This document shows positions 31,970-39,738 of a stretch of 39,738 nucleotides of DNA, piece by piece (position 1 is the stretch's first letter; the number at the start of each line of letters is the position of its first letter). A program made the position numbers and the translations under genes. A model generated the notes under the pieces. The model saw nothing but the letters and a program-made list of their open reading frames with translations, did no database searches and was not told the DNA's origin. Source of the stretch: Treponemataceae bacterium (GTDB taxonomy: Bacteria > Spirochaetota > Spirochaetia > Treponematales > Treponemataceae); assembly GCA_024402495.1 (NCBI GenBank), contig JAKSTR010000020.1, positions 1 to 39,738 of the forward strand. Reading direction: 5' to 3'.

Positions 31970-33043
31970 TTATTTTCCAATCGGCGAAAGGCGTTCCAAA
32001 GTATCCCAAATGCCCAAAAGGTACATTATGCCCAGCGCGCGGTCGTAAAGCCCGTAGCCCGGGCGGCATTTTTCGCCCCAAATATGGCGGCCGTGATCCG
32101 GGCGCACATAGCCTGTAAAACCGCAGTCGTGGTAGGCACGTACAATTTCCAGCACGCCGGTATCGCCGTCGCAGTCGCGGTGTGAAGCTTCGCTGAAATT
32201 GCCTTTATCGTCGTGCTTTACGTTGCGGATATGGGCAAACGCAATGCGGTCGCAGTGTTTGCGCACGATTTGGGCAACATTATTTTTCTGGTTTGAACTT
32301 AACGAGCCTGAACACAGGGTAAGGCAGTTGTACGGGTTGTCTACCATTTTCAAAAAATAGTCAATTGAAGGTTCGTCTACCAGAAGGCGCGGCAAGCCGA
32401 AAATATCCCACGGCGGATCGTCCTGATGGATTGCCATTTTTATATCGCATTCCTCGCAGGTCGGCATGATTGCTTCAAGGAAATACTTTAAGTTTGCCCA
32501 AAGCTTTTCTTTTGTAACGTCTGCATATTTTGCAAAAAGTTCCTTAAGGGTACTCATGCGCTCCGGTTCCCAGCCCGGCATTGTATAGCCCTTGCAGTTT
32601 TCCAGAATATACTGCGCCATTTCTTCCGGGTCGTCTTTAATCATGCTTTTGTCGTAGTAAAGCGCGGTAGAACCGTCCGGCAGCGGATGAAACAAATCGG
32701 TGCGTGTCCAGTCGAAAACCGGCATAAAGTTATAGCAGACAACTTTTACACCGAATTCCTTTAAGTTACGCAGGCTTTCCTTGTAATTTTCAATATATTT
32801 GTCGCGGCTTGGCAAACCGATTTTTATATCGTCGTGCACGTTCAGCGATTCAACTACGTCCATGTGAAAGCCGTATTTATCCAGCGACTTTTTCACTTCT
32901 GCAATTTCTTCTTTTTGCCAAACTTCGCCCGGCTGTTTGTTGTGCAAAGCCCAGACAATGCCCTTTACACCGGGAATCTGCCGGATTTGTTCCAGCGTTA
33001 CGCTGTCGTTGCCTTCGCCGTACCAGCGAAAAGTCATATTCAT
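31970..33043 (-). CDS. uxuA: mannonate dehydratase
   Basis: A 357-residue UxuA (xylose-isomerase-like barrel). It starts MNMTFRWYGEGNDSVTLEQI and shows the metal-site segments AIHQDDPPWDIFGLPRLLV, CSGSLSS, HIRNVK and RPDHGRHIWGE with a normal C-terminus. It removes water from D-mannonate to give KDG. The frame extends 18 codons upstream, but GAGGAGATAAAAAAC before the ATG at 33041-33043 decides the start. It lies 130 bp after GH115, a gap holding a decayed dispersed repeat. Confidence 0.95.
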   Translation of the reverse strand: MNMTFRWYGEGNDSVTLEQIRQIPGVKGIVWALHNKQPGEVWQKEEIAEVKKSLDKYGFHMDVVESLNVHDDIKIGLPSRDKYIENYKESLRNLKEFGVKVVCYNFMPVFDWTRTDLFHPLPDGSTALYYDKSMIKDDPEEMAQYILENCKGYTMPGWEPERMSTLKELFAKYADVTKEKLWANLKYFLEAIMPTCEECDIKMAIHQDDPPWDIFGLPRLLVDEPSIDYFLKMVDNPYNCLTLCSGSLSSNQKNNVAQIVRKHCDRIAFAHIRNVKHDDKGNFSEASHRDCDGDTGVLEIVRAYHDCGFTGYVRPDHGRHIWGEKCRPGYGLYDRALGIMYLLGIWDTLERLSPIGK

Positions 33044-33126
33044 GTTTTTTATCTCCTCAAAAAATGTCATGCCAGAACTGCCAGCCTTTGGTGGCAAAGC
33101 ACGGCACCATATTTGTCCTTAAAATC

Positions 33127-33154
33127 AAATTCCGAAACAGGTTCAGAATGACGA
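33127..33154. repeat. decayed dispersed repeat piece inside the operon
   Basis: ATTCCGAAACAGGTTCAGAA resembles one half of the palindromic repeat in reverse orientation. It lies between the GH115 and uxuA genes. Confidence 0.45.
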
Positions 33155-33173
33155 ATCTAAAAAAATCGTTTCC

Positions 33174-36101
33174 TTATTTTTCAGCGTTCATTTCAGCTTT
33201 CAATTGAAAAAACTGTTCTTTCTGCAATTCGGTCTGTGCGCCGTAATACGAAGAAGGAATAATTCCGGCGCTTTTGGCTGCAACAATTTTTTCCAGTACA
33301 AGCCCCGGACTTGATGCATAAAAACGCACTTTGTTTTCTCCTTTTTTAAGCGCCGCATTCACCTGCACGATTCGCACGTGGTTCATTACGCCTTCGCACC
33401 ATTCTTCGGTATGCCCTACAACATAAACTTCCGGCAGAATATTGCATTTTTGCATTGCGCCGCCGTTTACGCTGTAGCAAAGCTGAAGATTTTGCCCGCT
33501 GATGAACGGGTTTGTAGGCAGAAGATAAAACTGCAAAACTCCGTTTTCTTCGTTTTGGGCAAAACTGAAAGTGTATTCAGCATACGGGCGGCTTTGTTCC
33601 GCCAGTGCAGAAAAATCTGTGGTAAGCGGCGCAAATTTTATGCCGTCGCTGTCGCGGCCAAGACCTGCAATTTGCATTGCCTTTGCTTCGCCGCAATTGT
33701 GAATTGCAGAAAAATCTTCGGCGTTTTGTACCGCGTACAGTGGCGGCGCAAAGTTAAGCGCAATTTTGGGCTTGCCTTCCGGACCTGTTACGCAAATCTG
33801 CGGTACATTGCCGCTGACCAGATATTTTTCTGCATTTTCTGCGCTGCAGGTTACGGTAAAAACTTTAAGGCTGGTTTCTGCATTCAGCGCGCCGCAAATT
33901 TTGCCGCCGGCATTTTCTTCTATAAAAATGTTTTTATCGTTCCACTCAATCTGGTACGCAGTTTCGCCGTTGCCGCAGCACGCCAGATAAAAATCGCCTG
34001 CATAAACGCCGCCTTTTTTCTGCATGTCCAGAACCAGGGTTTTAGCCGTCCAGTCGCCGCCCTGAGTATAGTCGCACTTATCGGCAATGCCGCAAACCAG
34101 CATGGGGTCTGCATTTGGCAATACTTTGTGCAAAACCGGGTTCTGGCGCTCTTCGCTGTTCCAGTGCTTAAAACCAATATGCTTGGCGTGGCTGAAACCG
34201 TACCACATTCCGTTCTGGGCGCTGTCCAAATCTTTTGCCAGAACAGAATCGCGTTCCATGCATTCTTCTGCTTTTTGCGCCATCTGGTTTGCTATTATTA
34301 AACCGCGGCTTGCAAAATAATGATTTAAGCCTGTATAAAGCCATATTTTGTGCAGGTTTGCCGTAGCAAGCACGTTATAAGTTACCAGAAACTTAAAGAA
34401 ATCGGCATCTGGGCAGTTTGCCGACAAATTGCCGCAGACTTTATCCAAATCGCTTTCTATCTTTTGCCATGCACGCAGCAGGCGTTCCGTTTCGTTAAAA
34501 TGGCACGGGCTGAAAATTTCGGCGCTTAAATGTTCCGGGCGGCGGTTGTGGCTTAATTTGGTATAACGGTTAAGCACGCCGCAAAGCAGGTTCCGGCTTT
34601 CTTCGTTAAGATAGTGGGCAAAATTGAAATTTACCCAGTTTTTTGTATAGCTTTCTTTTACGTTTTTGCCGATTTTGCTGCCGTTCAAGCCCCAGTCCTT
34701 GTAGTCAAACGCCAGATCCATAAAGAAATTCAGCGGAAATTCCTGCAAGCCCAAATCGCCCACGTTTACAATCCACAAATCCCTGATTCCGTATTCGTAG
34801 GCAGTGGTCATCTGTTCCCAGACTTCCGTAATATCGGTGGAATTTGTCCATTCGTAGCTTACCGGGTCGCCGTGGTAGTCAAAATGATAATACATGCCGT
34901 AGCCGCCGGGATGGGCGCGCATTTTTTCATCGGGCAGGGTGCGCAGATAGCCGTGGTTATCGTCGCAGAGCATTAAAATAACGTCATCAAGTTCCGCCCA
35001 TTCTTTTAAGCCTTCGGTGTTTTCGTCGCCGTAAAAGAACGGTTCAACTTCTTTATAAAGTGCCAGCATGCGCGGAACTTTTGCAAGGTTGGCGTTTACG
35101 TTTTCTTTTATAAGCCGGTGCTGGGTTTTAATTACGTCTTTCAAAAGGTCTATGTTGTCTTTCAGCGTGGCGTTCTGCAAAATTGTAGAATCGCGTTCGC
35201 CGCGCATACCTATCGTAATCACGTTTTCCAGATGCCCGTTGCGTTTCAGCCCGTCTTCCCAAAACCGGGTAATGCCCTCTTTGTTCGTCCAGAAATTCCA
35301 TGCATCGCCATAAATCGAATCTTTTCCGCGCACGTGGCTGTATTCTTCGCCGTGGCGCAGGCATGGTTCGTGATGCGAAAGCCCCATTACCACGCCCAGT
35401 TCGTCTGCAAGTTCTGCGCTTTCCAGCCCCGGACCATCGCAGGCAAAGCAGCTTGCCCACATTGCAGGCCACAGATAGTTGCCCTTAAAACGAAGCAAAA
35501 GCTCGAAAACACCGGCATAAAGCTTTGCATTTACGCCGCCAAAATTTCTGGTTGCCCAGGTGCCAAAAGCAGGCCATTCGTCGTTAATGAAAAAGCCGCG
35601 GTATTTTACGGCTGGCGGTGCCGAAATTTCCAAATCGCCGTCCGTAATTTGCACGGTCTGGCTTTTTGGCGGCATTATTTTTGCCCAGTTTACATAGGGC
35701 GAAACTTTCATCAGTTTTGAAATTTTGAACAGACCGTAAATCGTACCGCGCTTGTCGCTGCCGGCAATTACTAAACTTGTTTTTTTTGTGCCGTTGCCAA
35801 ACAGGTCGTTTACCAAAAACCAGCCGTAACATTCGTTTTTGCCGGCAAGCTGCTGAACGTTTATTTTATTCTGGCTTTGCAAATTTTCTAATATTCTGCT
35901 TTTGCCCAAAGTTGCTACAAAAACGCAGGGTCTGTTTACCGCCGGGTTTTCTTCAACTTCAACTAAAGTGCTTTTTTTGCCGCTTACCAGAAAAAGGTCG
36001 TTTTGTACGATGCCGGCAATTTTTTTTACGCCGCTAAAAGCTTCTTTTTCAATTACAAAATCTGCCGCGCCGTTTGCGTCTGCAAGAATAAAGTTTTCCA
36101 T
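33174..36101 (-). CDS. GH115 alpha-glucuronidase, apparently cytoplasmic
   Basis: A 975-residue GH115-type enzyme. The N-terminal part (about 1-150) is the GlcNAcase-like beta/alpha region, and the signature block at 166-250 reads KYRGFFINDEWPAFGTWATR, then FKGNYLWPAMWASCF and GLSHHEPCLRHGEEY. GMRGERDSTI, DDNHGYLRTLPDE and YHFDYHGDPVSYEWTNS follow, as in the family, and there is a C-terminal accessory domain. GH115 removes (4-O-methyl)-glucuronic acid from xylan or its oligosaccharides. There is no signal peptide (MENFILADANG), so it probably acts on imported oligomers. AAAGGTATAAAAA precedes the ATG, 3 bp after the esterase stop. Confidence 0.9.
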   Translation of the reverse strand: MENFILADANGAADFVIEKEAFSGVKKIAGIVQNDLFLVSGKKSTLVEVEENPAVNRPCVFVATLGKSRILENLQSQNKINVQQLAGKNECYGWFLVNDLFGNGTKKTSLVIAGSDKRGTIYGLFKISKLMKVSPYVNWAKIMPPKSQTVQITDGDLEISAPPAVKYRGFFINDEWPAFGTWATRNFGGVNAKLYAGVFELLLRFKGNYLWPAMWASCFACDGPGLESAELADELGVVMGLSHHEPCLRHGEEYSHVRGKDSIYGDAWNFWTNKEGITRFWEDGLKRNGHLENVITIGMRGERDSTILQNATLKDNIDLLKDVIKTQHRLIKENVNANLAKVPRMLALYKEVEPFFYGDENTEGLKEWAELDDVILMLCDDNHGYLRTLPDEKMRAHPGGYGMYYHFDYHGDPVSYEWTNSTDITEVWEQMTTAYEYGIRDLWIVNVGDLGLQEFPLNFFMDLAFDYKDWGLNGSKIGKNVKESYTKNWVNFNFAHYLNEESRNLLCGVLNRYTKLSHNRRPEHLSAEIFSPCHFNETERLLRAWQKIESDLDKVCGNLSANCPDADFFKFLVTYNVLATANLHKIWLYTGLNHYFASRGLIIANQMAQKAEECMERDSVLAKDLDSAQNGMWYGFSHAKHIGFKHWNSEERQNPVLHKVLPNADPMLVCGIADKCDYTQGGDWTAKTLVLDMQKKGGVYAGDFYLACCGNGETAYQIEWNDKNIFIEENAGGKICGALNAETSLKVFTVTCSAENAEKYLVSGNVPQICVTGPEGKPKIALNFAPPLYAVQNAEDFSAIHNCGEAKAMQIAGLGRDSDGIKFAPLTTDFSALAEQSRPYAEYTFSFAQNEENGVLQFYLLPTNPFISGQNLQLCYSVNGGAMQKCNILPEVYVVGHTEEWCEGVMNHVRIVQVNAALKKGENKVRFYASSPGLVLEKIVAAKSAGIIPSSYYGAQTELQKEQFFQLKAEMNAEK

Positions 36102-36104
36102 TTT

Positions 36105-37811
36105 TTATACCTTTCCAAAACCCAAAATCGTAAATTCGTTTTTTTCGCCTTCGCCCACCGGCACAATCTGCACGTTATGGCTTGCGGCTTGTTTTTCGCG
36201 GATGATTACCAGCGCGTTGCAGTGCGTCCAGCCGATTTCTCGCGGGTCTAAAGTGCGCACCAGTTTTCCGTCTACAAAAACGTTTGCTTTTGCCGACGCG
36301 GCACTTGCAGAATCTTTCATTACAAGCAAAAGCAGCGCGCAGTTTATTTTAAAGCTGAACGGTTTTGCATTTTTGCAGCTGGAATTAAACTGCCAGTTGT
36401 CAGGGAACATTGGCGACCTTTTGCGGTCAAGATTGCGCTCAACGCACTGCAAATCGGTATCGGTATGGGTAAAATCGCCGGTCTGCAAGTCTTCCACAAA
36501 CTTTTCCGCGTTTCTGCGGTCAAACATCTGAACTTTTTCAAATTCGTCGGTTTTATAAACCGGCAGATCCGGCAAGTCTTCTGCGCATTCAGAAGCCGCC
36601 GCATTCTTAAAGTAATTTATAAGACAGTCCGCCATTACCCGGTGACCGGCGTTAGACGGATGAAAAATATCGTAGTAATAAAGCTGGCGGCTGATTACGC
36701 GCCCGGTTGCGGCTGTTTTTTCAAACTGGTCGCAGACCGCGTTTTTAAGGCTTACCATCGGCAGGCTGCAAAGGTTTCCAAAAGGTATGAATCTGTCCTG
36801 CAAGGTATAATTGTCTGCAAAAACCGAAAAAAGCAGAATTACTGCCGGTTTGCTGGGGCTGTTCCATATATGGCGCACAAGACCTTCGTAACATTCGCCT
36901 TTTGTTTCGTCGCCTTCGTCGTTTACGGCGTATTCTACAATTACCACATCCGGCAAAATTGCGCCGTTTTGGGTAACGTCGTTTTCGTAGCGCACGCAGC
37001 CCAGTTCCGAACAGGTGCCGCCCGCGCCGGCTTTTACAAAGTGCATTTTATCCGGGTTTTTTGCAAAAAGTTTTACAAAACCCAGATAAGACTGATATGC
37101 GTAGCATTCGGTATTGATTGGCACGGCACCGGCGCCCTGTGTAATTGAACCGCCGATATATGCGATTGTCACGTCTTCGCCCGCCTGTGCTTTTGCAACG
37201 GCTTTTTTAAAGCGCGCCGTATTGCCCAAGTTTACAAGGGAATTTTCTATCATTTTGGAATAAGTCGGGCTGTTCGCATCCAGAACTTCGTCAGGTTCTT
37301 CTGCCGGGACGGTAAAGCCGTTCTGCAAATACAGGCGAACTGAAATTTTTGCAAAATCCTGATTTGGCGGAAAAGTGATTGCAAACTGACCGATTACGTC
37401 GTCGTCCGCAGACCATTCAACCTGATTAAGCAGAATAATCTGTTCTACGCCGTTTGCGCTGATGTCGGCGCTTATTTTTGTACCGCTGTTATACGGGTCT
37501 GTTTTGCCGTAGTGAATCATTTTGAAATTGAAAACATCGCCGGAATTATTTGAAGAAATGCTTACGCCGATGCTGAAAACCAGATTTTTAAAATCTGCGG
37601 TTTTTATAAGCATTTTCCGCATGTTTTCGTCGCTGATATTGCCGTTCAATTTTGCAGCGTTGGCAATGCGCCCGTCGTTCAAATAAATTTCCTGGCGTCT
37701 GCCGCCGTCCAGAAATTGCGTAGCCTGAATCTCTAAATTTTTATAAAGGTAAAAACCTGCACGTTTTTCCAATGCGTCTTTTGGTGCGCGTAAATCCTGT
37801 TTCTGCATCAT
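36105..37811 (-). CDS. SGNH/GDSL hydrolase, probable carbohydrate esterase
   Basis: A 568-residue protein. Residues 1-200 look like a beta-sandwich (FKMIHYGKTDPYNSG, VGVSISSNN-type turns). The SGNH domain spans about 212-405: block I GGSITQGAGA with Ser222, block II GAGGT at 262-266, block III EYAVNDEG with Asn297, and block V DIFHPSNAGH with Asp381 and His384. Another beta domain follows. Its place as first gene before GH115 suggests an acetyl-xylan or glucuronoyl-type esterase; acetyl-xylo-oligosaccharide deacetylation is the best guess. No signal peptide. AGGAAGC precedes two ATGs. Confidence 0.8.
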   Translation of the reverse strand: MMQKQDLRAPKDALEKRAGFYLYKNLEIQATQFLDGGRRQEIYLNDGRIANAAKLNGNISDENMRKMLIKTADFKNLVFSIGVSISSNNSGDVFNFKMIHYGKTDPYNSGTKISADISANGVEQIILLNQVEWSADDDVIGQFAITFPPNQDFAKISVRLYLQNGFTVPAEEPDEVLDANSPTYSKMIENSLVNLGNTARFKKAVAKAQAGEDVTIAYIGGSITQGAGAVPINTECYAYQSYLGFVKLFAKNPDKMHFVKAGAGGTCSELGCVRYENDVTQNGAILPDVVIVEYAVNDEGDETKGECYEGLVRHIWNSPSKPAVILLFSVFADNYTLQDRFIPFGNLCSLPMVSLKNAVCDQFEKTAATGRVISRQLYYYDIFHPSNAGHRVMADCLINYFKNAAASECAEDLPDLPVYKTDEFEKVQMFDRRNAEKFVEDLQTGDFTHTDTDLQCVERNLDRKRSPMFPDNWQFNSSCKNAKPFSFKINCALLLLVMKDSASAASAKANVFVDGKLVRTLDPREIGWTHCNALVIIREKQAASHNVQIVPVGEGEKNEFTILGFGKV

Positions 37812-37827
37812 GCTTCCTAAAAGTAGT

Positions 37828-37845
37828 ATACTTGTATACTAGTAT
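37828..37845. promoter_or_regulatory. operator-like palindrome, GH115/uronate unit
   Basis: ATACTTGTATACTAGTAT is palindromic except for one symmetric pair (positions 6 and 13). It is almost identical to 26811-26828 and lies just beyond the -10 box, so it would act as a repressor site. Probably bound by a GntR-like uronate regulator encoded elsewhere. Confidence 0.75.
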
Positions 37846-37852
37846 CTAATTT

Positions 37853-37880
37853 ATATTAAAATATTCCTGCAAATTGTCAA
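37853..37880 (-). promoter_or_regulatory. promoter of the GH115/uronate unit
   Basis: On the minus strand, TTGACA (37875-37880), 16-bp spacer, TAATAT (37853-37858). The operator starts 8 bp downstream of the -10 box. Confidence 0.75.
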
Positions 37881-37924
37881 GTTTTTTTAGAAGTTTTGAA
37901 GAAGAAATTTGCGGACAAAAAAGT

Positions 37925-37964
37925 CAGGTAAAAATATGCCGAAAAATTTTTACCTGCCTTTTTT
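37925..37964. terminator. strong bidirectional terminator upstream of the esterase gene
   Basis: CAGGTAAAAAT at 37925-37935 pairs perfectly with ATTTTTACCTG at 37946-37956, with a T-run on each strand's far side. It ends transcripts from the right (PEBP gene) and insulates the uronate unit. Confidence 0.85.
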
Positions 37965-37992
37965 AACGGGAAAAAAATAATATTTTCTGTGT

Positions 37993-38503
37993 CAGATGCT
38001 GAAACGAGTTCAGCATGACAGAATGTGACAACCGCAATTCACGCATGACAGAATGATATTCCGATTTTTGGTCATTCCGAACTTGTTTCGGAATCTGCTT
38101 TTAGATAACAAATCGGATGCTGGGCGCAGCTGCCGAAGGCTAACGAGTTCAGCATGACAAAATGTTTTTGCAACCGCAATTCACGCATGACAAAATGATA
38201 TTCCGAATTTTTGTCATTCCGAACTTGTTTCGGAATCTGCTTTTAGACAACAAATCGAATGCTGTGCGTAGCTGCCGAAGGCTAACGAGTTCAGCATGAC
38301 AGAATATTTGGGCAACCGCAATTCACGCATGACAAAATGATATTCCGAATTTTTGTCATTCCGAACTTGTTTCGGAATCTGCTTTTAGACAACAAATCGG
38401 ATGCTGGGCGCAGCTGCCTAAGGATAACAAGTTCCAGGTGTTATGTTAGATGCTGAAACAAGTTCAGCATGACAGAATGTGACAACCGCAATTCACGCAT
38501 GAC
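37993..38503. repeat. tandem 142-bp units of the dispersed palindromic repeat
   Basis: The start GTCATTCCGAACTTGTTTCG recurs at 38071, 38213 and 38355, giving a 142-bp period, with a partial unit before. Each unit has two hairpins: ATTCCGAA/TTCGGAAT and, in the best copies, ATGCTGAA/TTCAGCAT. The third unit diverges near 38430. Confidence 0.9.
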
Positions 38504-38525
38504 GAAAATTCAACATTGGGGCTAA

Positions 38526-38993
38526 TCAGGAAGGTTCGTAAATGCCCGATATTTCAGTTTTTGCCAGCACATGACCGGACATTGCCTTAAGCAACCGGGC
38601 TTTGCCTGCATCTGACGATATGCCGAGCATTGTATCTAATGCAAACACGGAAAAACGGTACCGGTGAGCTTTGCGAATGAACGGCGGCTGTTTGGGACCT
38701 CTGTAAACGTGTTTTCCCCATGCTTTTCCCTGAAACGCGCTGAATGGAGTATTTATTGCCTTTCCTTTTGGAATACCTTGAGGAATCACTGATACCGGCG
38801 GAATGTTCCAGATAATCCAGTGAGGAAACTCCCGGACAAAAGGAACATCAAGGTCGTCCATTATAATTGCAACCGAAACCGTTTCTTCCGGCATATCCTT
38901 TAATACAAGCTCCGGCGACAAATCATCGCCAAAACCTGTGTGCCGTTTCGGAATCATTTGGTTATTTTCAAAATCTGAACTTGTTACTGTCAT
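38526..38993 (-). CDS. PEBP family protein (YbhB/YbcL type)
   Basis: A 155-residue protein of the phosphatidylethanolamine-binding/Raf-kinase-inhibitor-like family. MDDLDVP at 45-51 and HWIIWNIP at 58-65 make up the ligand-pocket signature, and KAHRYRFSVFALD carries the GxHRY-type motif. No signal peptide, so cytoplasmic. The function of bacterial members is unclear; ligand or kinase-modulating roles have been proposed. A TATAAT (minus strand, 39085-39090) about 92 bp upstream may be its -10 box. The gene is followed by the repeat cluster. Confidence 0.9.
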   Translation of the reverse strand: MTVTSSDFENNQMIPKRHTGFGDDLSPELVLKDMPEETVSVAIIMDDLDVPFVREFPHWIIWNIPPVSVIPQGIPKGKAINTPFSAFQGKAWGKHVYRGPKQPPFIRKAHRYRFSVFALDTMLGISSDAGKARLLKAMSGHVLAKTEISGIYEPS

Positions 38994-39084
38994 TATTCAC
39001 CAGCTTTTGCAATTGCCTTGCAGCACGTTTTAAAGAAGAATGCTTCACGCAGCCTGTATTTTTGCTTCAATTGAATTTCAGCTA

Positions 39085-39090
39085 ATTATA
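39085..39090 (-). promoter_or_regulatory. possible -10 element of the PEBP gene
   Basis: Perfect TATAAT on the minus strand 92 bp before the ATG. No convincing -35 box at normal spacing. Confidence 0.35.
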
Positions 39091-39169
39091 GCTTTTAAGA
39101 TTCGCAATTACCACCAACTGAAAATGTCAAATATTATGGATTTTTGTTATGTTTGGTTGCGTCATTACT

Positions 39170-39529
39170 TTACCCTTTCTGCATTCCGCCCATTCCCCAG
39201 TTTTCAAGCGGAGGTTCATTTATCACAATAAACACGTCCGCAGGCGCAATTTTCAAACTATCCGCTAATCTTGAAGTAATATTTTTTATGGCTTTTCCTT
39301 TCTGTTCCTTTGTTCTACCCGGAAACAGGGTTAATTCAATAATCATAAAGTCATCTGTCTTTTCCGGTGCAGTTTCAAAATCTTCCCTTGGAATTTCTAC
39401 GATTCTCTGGAACCTGTCCCAGTCTTCAATTCCAATTGATTCCATCAATCCATAATGAATGCAGTCCAAAACCGTTTTTTTATATTCGCTAGATTTTCCT
39501 TTAATCATATTTACTTGTACCAGTGGCAT
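39170..39529 (-). CDS. tautomerase family protein
   Basis: A 119-residue protein beginning MPLVQVNMIKG: removal of Met would expose the N-terminal catalytic proline of the 4-oxalocrotonate tautomerase/MIF superfamily. It repeats a beta-alpha-beta unit: VQVNMIKGKSSEYKKTVLDC, then MIIELTLFPGRTKEQKGKAI, with INEPPLENWGMGG at the end, as in the two-subdomain Tautomerase_3/cis-CaaD-like forms. The substrate is not known. The dispersed repeat lies upstream; the PEBP gene lies 176 bp downstream with its own promoter-like box. Confidence 0.85.
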   Translation of the reverse strand: MPLVQVNMIKGKSSEYKKTVLDCIHYGLMESIGIEDWDRFQRIVEIPREDFETAPEKTDDFMIIELTLFPGRTKEQKGKAIKNITSRLADSLKIAPADVFIVINEPPLENWGMGGMQKG

Positions 39530-39579
39530 GTTTTAACCTCTTTTATTTGTTTTTTACCGTGAACATCGAGTTAGAAATA

Positions 39580-39738
39580 TTTGTCATCCCTGAATGAACA
39601 AGTGGCATTCAGTAACAGATTCGGAAACTGTTTTTGGATACTTAATCGGATGCTGAACTAAATTCAGCATGGCAGAATGATATTCCGAATTTTTGTCATT
39701 CCGAACTTGCTTCGGAATCTGCTTTTGGGCAATATGCC
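39580..39738. repeat. dispersed palindromic repeat, copy at right edge
   Basis: Contains a degenerate unit (GGATGCTGAAC..TTCAGCATGGC) followed by the start of another (TGTCATTCCGAACTTGCTTC) cut by the window end. Same family as 6021 and 37993. Confidence 0.8.

Larger units (their letters stand above)
37881..38525. other. intergenic region with terminator and tandem repeats
   Basis: No gene is seen. It holds the strong terminator at 37925-37964 and the 142-bp tandem repeat cluster. Confidence 0.7.

Noticed and set aside
33378-34301. Long plus-strand open frame inside the GH115 gene
   Set aside because: It is antisense to a well-supported enzyme, with Cys/Phe/Arg-rich composition typical of a shadow frame and no ribosome binding site.
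36465-37148. Plus-strand 227-codon frame antisense to the esterase
   Set aside because: Shadow of the SGNH gene; no start signal and no recognisable motif.

Overview
This looks like a chromosomal segment of a host-associated spirochaete, most plausibly a Treponema. That is a judgement from gene content and style, not from a marker gene: many Met-Lys-Lys signal peptides and lipoproteins, an HD-GYP protein, a tandem cyclic-nucleotide-binding regulator, a FeoA-FeoB fusion with its small Cys-rich partner, a YARHG protein, and a complete uronate pathway. Two visibly AT-rich accessory blocks (about 1-8600 and 14018-16930) alternate with more GC-rich, core-like DNA.

Left accessory block (1-8600): nearly every gene is on the minus strand. 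They are unrelated genes, mostly with their own ribosome binding site: a CPBP membrane protease, a small membrane protein, three lipoproteins, a membrane HD-GYP protein and a uracil-DNA-glycosylase-like protein. Between them lie gene fragments: a GNAT tail, a duplicated piece of a lipoprotein gene, a transposase-like helix-turn-helix and a frameshifted remnant. A regular array of eight 21-bp palindromes lies at 6257-6607.

Core block 8634-14017: an aldo/keto reductase, a convergent PHP phosphoesterase/zinc-ribbon operon, a double-CNB Crp-like regulator and tRNA-Thr. Second accessory block: three tandem secreted paralogues around an orphan fragment without a start. Then come an M15 peptidase, a 620-bp hairpin-rich intergenic region, feoAB (apparently leaderless) with a 48-residue FeoB-associated protein, a YARHG protein and a GNAT.

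The main coherent system is at 22944-37964: a glucuronoxylan/aldouronate utilisation locus of two minus-strand transcription units. The six-gene unit encodes an SGNH esterase, a GH115 alpha-glucuronidase, UxuA, UxaC, a KdgA-KdgK fusion and UxuB. The three-gene unit encodes two LplB/LplC-type permeases and a solute-binding lipoprotein. Both units carry nearly the same 18-bp palindrome at the same distance from a TTGACA box, so one repressor probably controls both. The esterase and GH115 have no signal peptide, which suggests that decorated xylo-oligosaccharides are imported intact, deacetylated and deglucuronidated in the cytoplasm, and that glucuronate is taken to pyruvate and glyceraldehyde-3-phosphate. 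No transporter ATPase, xylanase, xylosidase or regulator gene lies in the window.

The right end holds a 142-bp-period tandem array of a dispersed palindromic repeat that also occurs elsewhere in the window, then a PEBP-family protein and a tautomerase-like protein.
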